A stretch of DNA of 29,843 nucleotides from NCBI GenBank assembly GCA_019414265.1, contig DXMJ01000023.1, positions 1 through 29,843 on the forward strand, read 5' to 3'. A model generated the notes under the pieces. The model worked only from the letters and a program-made list of their open reading frames with translations. It was not told where the DNA came from and did no database searches. This document shows, piece after piece, positions 23,865 through 29,322 of the stretch (position 1 is the stretch's first letter; every line of letters begins with the position of its first letter). The stretch comes from Collinsella sp. (lineage in GTDB: Bacteria; Actinomycetota; Coriobacteriia; Coriobacteriales; Coriobacteriaceae). The translations under genes were made by a program, and so were the position numbers.

Positions 23865-23918
23865 TTGACAATTAGGCAGAGAGCCGTAATACTGAATACA
23901 GCAATTAGGCAGAGAGCC
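23865..23918 (+). promoter_or_regulatory. Rightward promoter with two direct-repeat operators
   Basis: TTGACA at 23865-23870 and AATACT at 23888-23893 have a 17-bp spacer. Two identical 17-bp repeats, CAATTAGGCAGAGAGCC, lie at 23869-23885 and 23902-23918, 33 bp apart start to start, about three helical turns on the same DNA face. The first fills the promoter spacer and the second covers the start site, so a protein bound to them would shut the rightward operon. Confidence 0.75.
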
Positions 23919-23923
23919 AATAA

Positions 23924-23945
23924 ACATCTTCTATATAGAAGATGT
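23924..23945. promoter_or_regulatory. Perfect 22-bp palindrome in the rightward leader
   Basis: ACATCTTCTAT and its exact complement with no spacer. It is probably a dimer-binding site or a leader hairpin; it lies between the operator repeats and a second hairpin. Confidence 0.6.
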
Positions 23946-23948
23946 TAC

Positions 23949-23978
23949 GGCTGAGGTTGACAGCGCTCAACCTCAGCC
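23949..23978 (+). promoter_or_regulatory. Leader hairpin of the rightward operon
   Basis: A 12-bp perfect stem GGCTGAGGTTGA / TCAACCTCAGCC with a 6-nt loop, 32 bp before the ATG of the next gene. It lacks a T run, so it is more likely a leader structure or an antitermination-type element than a simple terminator. Confidence 0.5.
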
Positions 23979-24010
23979 CCTCTCGTTCTCACAGATGAAA
24001 GGAGTTGTCA

Positions 24011-24238
24011 ATGGTTTTTAGCAAGGAAGAGATGTCCGCATGTCTTCGTGAGCTTCGTGCACGTAAACGCGTCACTCAACAGGAGGTCGCTGACGCTGTC
24101 GGAGTGGATGCCACGAGCATCTACAACTATGAGAACGGTCGCACAGCGCCGACTTTTGAGATTGCTTGGCGCCTTGCAGATTTTTATAACGTCTCGCTTG
24201 ACCGCCTGGGTGGGCGGAACACGGACGAGGCCGCGTAG
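24011..24238 (+). CDS. Small XRE-family HTH regulator (Cro-like position)
   Basis: A 75-residue protein that is almost wholly one HTH domain (LRELRARKRVTQQEVADAVGVDATSIYNYENGR...), ending in the common VSLDRLGGR segment. The ATG at 24011 follows AAAGGAG by six bases. It is the first gene rightward of the operators, the place of Cro in lambda-like phages, so an early antirepressor function is likely by position. Codon use is less GC-rich than in the following genes. Confidence 0.88.
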   Translation: MVFSKEEMSACLRELRARKRVTQQEVADAVGVDATSIYNYENGRTAPTFEIAWRLADFYNVSLDRLGGRNTDEAA

Positions 24239-24240
24239 GG

Positions 24241-24465
24241 ATGGGGGAAGAGATGGAAGGCAAGAAGGTGGGGGAGCTCGTCCTGGAGGGCAGGTGCCCC
24301 GAGGCCAAGGAGCTCGCGGAGAAGGCGAGGGAGGCTTCGGAGCACCTGCAGGCGGCCGCTGAGATCCTCAATGAGCTCGGCGAGGTCGAGCTCGCCTACG
24401 AGGTCATCGCGTGCGGTAGCCCGTCCCGCAGTGGGGGCAGCGCATCGATTCCGGACGGAGAGTGA
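24241..24465 (+). CDS. Small helical protein of unknown function
   Basis: A 74-residue ORF beginning two bases after the stop of the small XRE gene. Residues about 15-57 form a charged amphipathic helical stretch (KELAEKAREASEHLQAAAEILNELGEVELAYEVI); the last 15 residues are Gly/Ser-rich. An alternative ATG at 24253 has GGGGGAAGAG just before it and may be the real start. Its last 62 bp overlap the convergent zinc-ribbon gene. I do not recognise it. Confidence 0.6.
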   Translation: MGEEMEGKKVGELVLEGRCPEAKELAEKAREASEHLQAAAEILNELGEVELAYEVIACGSPSRSGGSASIPDGE

Positions 24466-24586
24466 AGCTCCGGCCGCAGACTTGGCAGCGGGCTTCGTAG
24501 CCATCGGTTGCAATGACGCGCTCGATTCCGCTGGTGAAGATGCGGCTCAGGTTTCTCTCATTGAGTTTGACCTTCGGTTTTGACAT
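24404..24586 (-). CDS. Small zinc-ribbon protein
   Basis: A 60-residue protein with two CxxC knuckles (CQVC and CPHC, 16 residues apart), a probable zinc ribbon, preceded by a short basic region (KPKVKLNERNLSRIF). The ATG at 24586 is preceded by a near-perfect AAAGGAGGTGA, one of the best ribosome sites in the window, which makes translation likely although the gene faces against its neighbours. It may be a small DNA- or RNA-binding protein. Its 3' end overlaps the 24241-24465 gene. Confidence 0.75.
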   Translation of the reverse strand: MSKPKVKLNERNLSRIFTSGIERVIATDGYEARCQVCGRSFTLRPESMRCPHCGTGYRTR

Positions 24587-24652
24587 GTAATCACCTCCTT
24601 TCGCGTAAAGGGATGAACGCAAAGGAGTTTACGGGTTCGTGGGGACACGGAA

Positions 24653-24844
24653 ATGAATGAGATCAGACGGCTCCGCAAGAAGGCGGGCCTCTCGCAGTTC
24701 AAGCTCGCCGTGAGGGCGGGCGTGACCGAGACGACGGTACGCAACTGGGAGCGCCGGGGGATAGCCGACGCGAAGTACGGGGCGGCCAAGAGGCTCGCGA
24801 GGGCGCTGGGCGTGCCCATGGATGATCTGGAGGAAGAGCAATGA
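24653..24844 (+). CDS. Small XRE-family HTH protein
   Basis: A 63-residue single HTH domain (EIRRLRKKAGLSQFKLAVRAGVTETTVRNWERRG..., then LARALGVPMDDL). It is the third XRE protein of the element. The start has only GGGGACA upstream. Its stop overlaps the ATG of the next small membrane protein (ATGA), indicating translational coupling. Confidence 0.82.
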   Translation: MNEIRRLRKKAGLSQFKLAVRAGVTETTVRNWERRGIADAKYGAAKRLARALGVPMDDLEEEQ

Positions 24845-25002
24845 CGGGGATGAGGCGGGCGCTGCTGGCCTCGGCCGTCGTCATGGATGCCGCGGGGTGG
24901 GCGTGCACCGCTCAGGGGGCCTACGGCCTGGCGCGGATGTGCTTTTCCGCCGCGCTGCCATTCATCGCGGCGTGGGTGGTCGGGTCGCTATGGGCGCGCT
25001 AG
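24841..25002 (+). CDS. Small membrane protein, 53 residues
   Basis: Reads MTGMRRALLASAVVMDAAGW and onward, with two hydrophobic segments (about 6-20 and 33-51) and an internal CTAQGAYG turn. The ATG overlaps the previous stop by four bases, the best evidence that it is real. The stop TAG shares the palindrome CTAG with the stop of the convergent SieB-like gene. Unknown function; a small phage membrane protein. Confidence 0.6.
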   Translation: MTGMRRALLASAVVMDAAGWACTAQGAYGLARMCFSAALPFIAAWVVGSLWAR

Positions 25003-25463
25003 GCGAGCCATTCGGAGCGGTGCCCGGCGATCGCCCTGATCACCGCGGGCCTGATGGAGAAGTCGGTCGCGGTGAGCATCGAGCCGACCGGCGGCGTGCC
25101 GAAGATGCCGAGCTCGCACAGCGCGAGGGCGTCGGCATCGAGCGGGGAGAGGCTGACGGAGCCCTCGTCGAGCGCACGGGACACCAGCTCCTTCCGCCTC
25201 CGCGACATGCCGAGGAATACGGCGGAGAGGCGTTCGTCCATCCTCCGTCGCTTTGCCCAGGCGCTCCTCGCGGTGACGATGCGCGCGGTCGCGTACCCGA
25301 GCATCGCGGCGGCGCCGGTCAGGAGGAGGCACGAGGCCGGGTGCTCGGCGATCATCCGGCGGGCGTCCTCGGCCATCGCGGCGACCGAGCCGAACCCGAC
25401 CGCGCCCGCGATGGTGACTAGCAGGTCGATGTTCTCCTTCGCGGCTTTGAGCGTCTTGTTCAT
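24999..25463 (-). CDS. Membrane protein, probably SieB-like superinfection exclusion
   Basis: A 154-residue protein with two N-terminal hydrophobic helices (IDLLVTIAGAVGFGSVAAMA and a second around LLLTGAAAMLGYATARIV) and a cytoplasmic tail of about 90 residues. The tail (FLGMSRRRKELVSRALDEG..., LCELGIF, and the ending AIAGHRSEWLA) follows the order I associate with the superinfection-exclusion B family: a helical segment, a xLxxLGI turn, a short variable loop and a terminal helix with Trp. Exclusion proteins of this kind block growth of other phages in the lysogen. The ATG at 25463 (MNKTLKAAKENIDLL) is preferred; a longer start would cross the opposite small gene. Orientation against its neighbours fits expression in the lysogen. 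Confidence 0.7.
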   Translation of the reverse strand: MNKTLKAAKENIDLLVTIAGAVGFGSVAAMAEDARRMIAEHPASCLLLTGAAAMLGYATARIVTARSAWAKRRRMDERLSAVFLGMSRRRKELVSRALDEGSVSLSPLDADALALCELGIFGTPPVGSMLTATDFSIRPAVIRAIAGHRSEWLA

Positions 25464-25490
25464 CTTCGATTCCCTTTCAAGGAGGTTTCC

Positions 25491-25559
25491 ATGGGTTTCA
25501 TTCTCGCACTTTCCTTCGCGTTCCTGTTCGGGGTCGGGCTCGGCCTCATGCGCCGCTGA
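25491..25559 (+). CDS. 22-residue single-span membrane peptide
   Basis: MGFILALSFAFLFGVGLGLM followed by Arg-Arg: a single hydrophobic span with a positively charged end. AAGGAGG lies five bases before the ATG, an almost ideal ribosome site. It is divergent from the SieB-like gene (28 bp between starts). Small holin- or toxin-like peptides have this form, but nothing shows function. Confidence 0.5.
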   Translation: MGFILALSFAFLFGVGLGLMRR

Positions 25560-25760
25560 CGGCGGAGTCAGCCCCCGCCGCGCCACGGGTTCCGCACCGC
25601 CCCCATTCCGCGGGGCCCGTGGCGCGACGGGGCCGGACCCCTACATCCGGCCGATAAGGTGTCCGCCGCCGACTTGGCGGGGCGGCGGCACCGCTCCCTT
25701 TGGCGGGGGAGCGCCCTCCGGCTGCATCTATCGGTGCGGCCCTCCGGCAAGGGATTGGCT
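25560..25760 (+). other. GC-rich noncoding stretch with five successive hairpins
   Basis: No ORF with a ribosome site. In order: CGCGCCACGGG/CCCGTGGCGCG (25579-25589 with 25616-25626); GGCCGGA/TCCGGCC (25631-25652); CCGCCGCC/GGCGGCGG (25663-25688); GCTCCC/GGGAGC (25693-25712); GGCTGCA/TGCGGCC (25720-25741). This lies just before the ATG at 25783 and could be a structured leader or a small RNA. High GC makes chance hairpins more likely, so it needs a comparative test. Confidence 0.5.
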
Positions 25761-25782
25761 CAACGAATGAAAGGAGAAGGCC

Positions 25783-26013
25783 ATGTGGATGTCGATAGCC
25801 AAGGGCGCGCGTTACGCCTGCTGCGACAACGTCACGTTCCGCGCGATGGTCATGCAGGGCGTGATACCGCGCTACCCGTCGCTCAACCCCAACAGCTCGC
25901 GCGAGGTGGTGCGCAGCGAGGACATCGATGCCGCCATCATGGCGCGCGGCGCGGTCCCCGCGCTGCCCTCGCCCGACTGCGTGCCGGCGCGCCGACCGAG
26001 GCGGGTGGCGTGA
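25783..26013 (+). CDS. Excisionase-like small HTH protein
   Basis: A 76-residue protein with the layout of the excisionase/MerR-like winged HTH (HTH_17 type): SIAKGARYACCDNVTFRAMVMQGVIPRYP, then a basic wing (NSSREVVRSEDIDAAIM). The GVIPxY and rSeDIDaaI positions match the usual G.IpayrvG...rrsDld pattern. AAAGGAGAAGG precedes the ATG. It could direct excision with one of the two recombinases. Its TGA overlaps the next ATG by one base. Confidence 0.65.
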   Translation: MWMSIAKGARYACCDNVTFRAMVMQGVIPRYPSLNPNSSREVVRSEDIDAAIMARGAVPALPSPDCVPARRPRRVA

Positions 26014-26171
26014 TGGGCGACCTGGTCTGGGAGGCGGGCTGCAGGCTCGGCGCGTGGTGGGACTCGCTTCCCGAGCGCGTTCGCAGCGTGGTGTGCGCCG
26101 TGGCGCTCATCGGCCTGATCGCCGTCGCCGGCGCCATCGAGGGGACCGCCCCGAGCGGGATGTACTACTAG
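26013..26171 (+). CDS. Small membrane protein, 52 residues
   Basis: An N-terminal amphipathic part (MGDLVWEAGCRLGAWWDSLPERVRS, in pieces) and one membrane span (VVCAVALIGLIAVAGAI). The ATG shares one base with the previous stop, so coupled translation is likely. The ribosome site of the ParB-like gene begins at its own stop codon. Unknown function. Confidence 0.65.
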   Translation: MGDLVWEAGCRLGAWWDSLPERVRSVVCAVALIGLIAVAGAIEGTAPSGMYY

Positions 26172-26181
26172 GAGGAATGAC

Positions 26182-27444
26182 ATGCAGTTTGAGAAGAGGC
26201 AGGTTCGCCTGGGTGACATTCGCCCGAGCGAGCAGAACCCGCGCGAGGACTTCGGCGACATCGGCGCCCTGGCCCGCAGCATCGAGGCGACCGGCGGCGA
26301 GCCGCTGAACCCGCCCGTGGTCGTGGCGGATGGAAACGTGTTCCGTATCGTCGACGGCGAGCGCCGCTACCGAGCGCTGTCGTCCATCTACGGGGAGGAT
26401 CGCGAGGTCTCCGCGCTGGTGGCGGAGAGCATGGACGAGGCCAACGAGCTTGTGGCCATGCTTGCCACCGACGACAAGCGCCAGCTGACCGAGGCCGAGC
26501 GCGCACGAGGCGTGCAGCAGATGCTCGTGCTGGGCATCGACGAGCAGCGCATCGAGCGCGCGAGCCGAGCCACCGCCGGGCAGATCCGGGCTGCGCGCAA
26601 ACTGCGCGGTCGCATCGATGCCGGCGTGCAGGTGACGCTGGAGCAGCTCGAGGCCGCGAGCGCCTTCGACGACGAGAAGGACGTCGAGGCCGTGCTGGCC
26701 GCCGGCGAGGGCTGGGCAGGCAAGGCCGATAGCATCCGCCGCCGCGTCGAGCGCGAGGAGGCCAAGGCCGAGGGCTACGACGCCTTCGGCGATGCGGGCA
26801 TCCCGGTGGTGAAGGAGCGGCCGGAGGGCTCGAATTACGTCGACTGGATTGCGTTCGGAGGCGCCGCCGCGAAGCTTGAGAGGAATGAGCTCGCCCTCCA
26901 CCCTGGCGCCGTCGCCGTGGCGGAAGGCGGCTACTGGTACCTCTACGAGCCGGGTGACGGGTCGGGCGCGGAACCCGAGAAGACCGAGGAGGAGATCCGA
27001 GCCGAGCAGGAGGCCGAGCGTGAGGAAGCCGCGCTAAAGGACCTGTACAGGCGCATGGTCGGCTTCATCACGTCCGGCGCGTTCACCATGCACGATGACC
27101 TCAAGCGCATCGTGTGCGAGGCCCGCGTGCAACCGGTCGTGGTGGCCGACGCGATAGGCGGCGACCCCTCCTTCGAGACCGACAAGCGCATCGCCAGCGT
27201 CCGTGAGGAGTTCATGGCGCGCCTCGGCACCTCCAGCCCCAGCGAGTACGAGGCCGGCTTCCGCCTCATGGCGGCGGCCAGGGACATGGTCCGGCTCAAC
27301 AGCAGCTATAGCGGCGACGACGCCGAGGGCTGGCTCGAGCACTGGGAGCTGTTCCGCTCGGCGGGCTTCGAGCCCGGCGAGGAGGACGTGTGGCTCATGG
27401 AGAGGGTACAGGCGAGCGCCAAGGAGGAGGAGAAGGATGAGTAG
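26182..27444 (+). CDS. ParB/Srx N-terminal domain protein
   Basis: A 420-residue protein. Residues about 7-95 are the ParB nucleotide-binding domain (LGDIRPSEQNPRE, then the GERRYRAL box), followed by a helical HTH-like region (about 100-150; LTEAERARGVQQMLVLGIDEQRI) typical of KorB/ParB. The second half (about 200-410) is unlike chromosomal ParB and is charged and helical. No ParA gene is adjacent, so it is more likely a phage ParB-like regulator, nuclease or DNA-spreading protein than a standard partition protein. GGAGG precedes the ATG. Its end encodes EEEKDE, created by the ribosome site and start of the next gene, which overlaps it by eight bases. Confidence 0.85.
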   Translation: MQFEKRQVRLGDIRPSEQNPREDFGDIGALARSIEATGGEPLNPPVVVADGNVFRIVDGERRYRALSSIYGEDREVSALVAESMDEANELVAMLATDDKRQLTEAERARGVQQMLVLGIDEQRIERASRATAGQIRAARKLRGRIDAGVQVTLEQLEAASAFDDEKDVEAVLAAGEGWAGKADSIRRRVEREEAKAEGYDAFGDAGIPVVKERPEGSNYVDWIAFGGAAAKLERNELALHPGAVAVAEGGYWYLYEPGDGSGAEPEKTEEEIRAEQEAEREEAALKDLYRRMVGFITSGAFTMHDDLKRIVCEARVQPVVVADAIGGDPSFETDKRIASVREEFMARLGTSSPSEYEAGFRLMAAARDMVRLNSSYSGDDAEGWLEHWELFRSAGFEPGEEDVWLMERVQASAKEEEKDE

Positions 27445-27793
27445 CGAGGATGAGAACTACGTCACGGTGACGGTGAAGGCAAGGGGGCGCGAGTATTCGC
27501 TCCACTGCCGCAACGCCGTGGTGGTGACGGCTAGGGCGGACGGCAGCCCCGGCCCCGCATGCCATATCGGCGACCTCGACCGCGACGCGCTCCCGGTCCT
27601 CGCCGACAGCGCCGTCTCCGAGCTGCTCTCGTTCGGTATCAGGGCCGGCGTTCCCGAGGACCGCATACGTATCGAACTCGTCCACGCAGCGACAAGCTGC
27701 GGATACACGGAGGAGGAAGAGCGGGGCGCGATCAGATACAACCTCGACATCGATATGGACGAATCTGGCAGGGAGGAAGAGAAGGATGAGTAA
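27437..27793 (+). CDS. Small protein of unknown function (first of a pair)
   Basis: A 118-residue acidic protein: N-terminal beta-like segment (YVTVTVKARGREYSLHC), then alternating helix and strand, with a helix-rich middle (LPVLADSAVSELLSFGIRAG) and an acidic C-terminus ending EEEKDE. The ATG lies within GGATGAGTAG, overlapping the ParB-like stop by eight bases. It shows weak similarity in order and length to the next gene product. No family recognised. Confidence 0.75.
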   Translation: MSSEDENYVTVTVKARGREYSLHCRNAVVVTARADGSPGPACHIGDLDRDALPVLADSAVSELLSFGIRAGVPEDRIRIELVHAATSCGYTEEEERGAIRYNLDIDMDESGREEEKDE

Positions 27794-28139
27794 CGAGGAG
27801 CCGAAGGTGAAGGTGACGATCGAGCGCGAGAACGTCGAGCCCGTCGAGTTCGAGGTGAATGGCCTCGTCTGCGCCGGAGATGTCGATGATGGCGTTTTGG
27901 TCTTTGCGGGAGGCTACATGGATCAGCGCACCGCTCTCGGGATCATGCGGCGCCTCGTCAGCGAGTCCGTCAGGGTCATGGTTGGCCTCGGGATCGATGA
28001 GACCGAGGCAAGGGGGCAGGTCATGCTCGCGGCGGTCAGCCCGTCCGACGCGAGCAAACTGCTCCTGGACGTCGACCTCGACGACCGCGACAGGATCGCG
28101 CGTATCGCTAAGGAGCTCGCCGCCAGTGCCGACTTCTAG
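27786..28139 (+). CDS. Small protein of unknown function (second of a pair)
   Basis: A 117-residue protein with an N-terminal strand segment (VKVTIERENVEPVEFEVNG), a helix (LGIMRRLVSESVRVMVGLGID) and a C-terminal helix (RDRIARIAKELAAS). The junction GGATGAGTAA copies the previous one, again with an eight-base overlap. The helix followed by GxGIxExxAR...xAA(V/T) corresponds to SELLSFGIRAGVPEDRIRI...HAAT in the upstream protein, hence possible paralogy. No family recognised. Confidence 0.75.
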   Translation: MSNEEPKVKVTIERENVEPVEFEVNGLVCAGDVDDGVLVFAGGYMDQRTALGIMRRLVSESVRVMVGLGIDETEARGQVMLAAVSPSDASKLLLDVDLDDRDRIARIAKELAASADF

Positions 28140-29322
28140 CGAACGCCGGGCGGTCGTGCAGCGCGGGGAGGACGGGCGCTGGTTCGCCCGTCCTTATATG
28201 GGCACCGACCGCGTGACCGGCAGGCGGATCAGGCCGTACAGGTCGTGGGACGCGGAGCTGACGCGCGAGCAGGCCCAGGCCGAGTGCGACAGGTGGGCGG
28301 CCACGTTCGACCCGTCGTCGGCCCGGGACAGCTCCAAGCGCCTGTCCTCGATGCTCGAGACGTACATCTCCGACCCCGTCAACGGCCTGTCCGACAACTC
28401 CGTGGCCACGTACCGCAGCGTGGTCAGGACGATGGTGGAGCCGACCATCGGGCGCCTGCCCTACGACCAGCTTGAGCCCTGGGACGTGTCGGCGGCGTAC
28501 CGCATGCTGCTCGCCCCAAGGACGGGCAAGGGGCTGTCGCCCAAGACGTTGCTCAAGATGCACGCGCTGCTGAAGGGCGCCTACCGCTCGTGGCGACCGG
28601 CGCTGGGCCGGGACATCATGCTCGACGTGCCCGCGCCCTCGCCCGACCCCGTGGAGCCGTTCGCGCTGTCCGAGCTCGACACCGACGAGCTCTCCCGGGC
28701 GCTGGCCTCCGCCATGTCCTCGCGATCTGCTTCTGCCGCCAACATCTCGCGGCGCACCGAGGCCATGGCGGTCTACCTCGCCCTCAACACCGGCCTGCGC
28801 TGCGGGGAGATCTGCGGGCTGCAGCGCCGAGACTGGCGCCGCGCCCTGCACGACCTCCACGTGGTCGGGCAGGCGGTCGAGCACCCCGAGTTGCACCGGC
28901 AGGCCTACACCAAGGGCCGGCGCGTGCGCAACGTGGCGCTCGCCCCGGCGGTGGAGGCGCAGCTGCAGCGCCACCTGGAGTGGCAGGACACATGGCTCTC
29001 GCGCAGGGGGCCGGCGGCGCTGGTGGTGACCTTCGGGCCCGTCGGCGGCATCGCTCGCCCGTCCACCGTGACGAGCCGCTTCAAGTCGCTCGTGAGGGAC
29101 CTGGGGCTGCCGGAGGAGACGGTGTTCCACTCCCTGAGGCACACGCACGCCTCATGGCTGCTCATGAACGGGTTCGACATGAGGACCATCCAGGAGCGCC
29201 TGGGGCACGCGAGCGTCAAGACGACGCTCGACATCTACGGCTCGGTCATGCCGGGCCGCGACCAGGCCGCCGCCGCGGCCTTTACCGAGTCGATATCGCA
29301 CGGAGGTGAGACGGATGAATAA
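28126..29322 (+). CDS. Second tyrosine recombinase (phage integrase family)
   Basis: A 398-residue recombinase with a complete catalytic set: R225 in NTGLRCGEICGL, K263 in YTKGRR, H335-x2-R338 in HSLRHTHASWLL, H361 in LGHASVKTT and the nucleophile Y371 in TLDIYG. An N-terminal arm-type domain (about 1-60) and a SAM-like core-binding domain (about 72-165) precede it. The GTG at 28126 is chosen because AAGGAG lies ten bases upstream and it overlaps the previous stop by 14 bases; the longer reading frame to the left is only the out-of-frame part of the previous gene. Unlike the integrase at the tRNA it is part of the rightward operon, so it may act later or on other sites. Confidence 0.92.
   Translation: MPTSSERRAVVQRGEDGRWFARPYMGTDRVTGRRIRPYRSWDAELTREQAQAECDRWAATFDPSSARDSSKRLSSMLETYISDPVNGLSDNSVATYRSVVRTMVEPTIGRLPYDQLEPWDVSAAYRMLLAPRTGKGLSPKTLLKMHALLKGAYRSWRPALGRDIMLDVPAPSPDPVEPFALSELDTDELSRALASAMSSRSASAANISRRTEAMAVYLALNTGLRCGEICGLQRRDWRRALHDLHVVGQAVEHPELHRQAYTKGRRVRNVALAPAVEAQLQRHLEWQDTWLSRRGPAALVVTFGPVGGIARPSTVTSRFKSLVRDLGLPEETVFHSLRHTHASWLLMNGFDMRTIQERLGHASVKTTLDIYGSVMPGRDQAAAAAFTESISHGGETDE

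Noticed and set aside
23865..23918. CRISPR-like direct repeats
   Set aside because: Only two 17-bp copies, overlapping a promoter, with no cas genes; operators explain them better.
24822..25421. Plus-strand frame of about 200 codons opposite the SieB-like gene
   Set aside because: The Arg/Gly-rich product looks noncoding; the minus-strand gene has membrane helices and a better start.
24999..25586. Longer start for the SieB-like protein
   Set aside because: The extra 41 residues overlap the small gene at 25491 and the intergenic stretch, and are not hydrophobic or conserved-looking.
26182..27444. Chromosome or plasmid partition locus
   Set aside because: No ParA gene and no parS-like cluster seen; the C-terminal half is not that of a chromosomal ParB.
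28108..29148. Minus-strand frame opposite the second recombinase
   Set aside because: Antisense to an intact recombinase with all catalytic residues.
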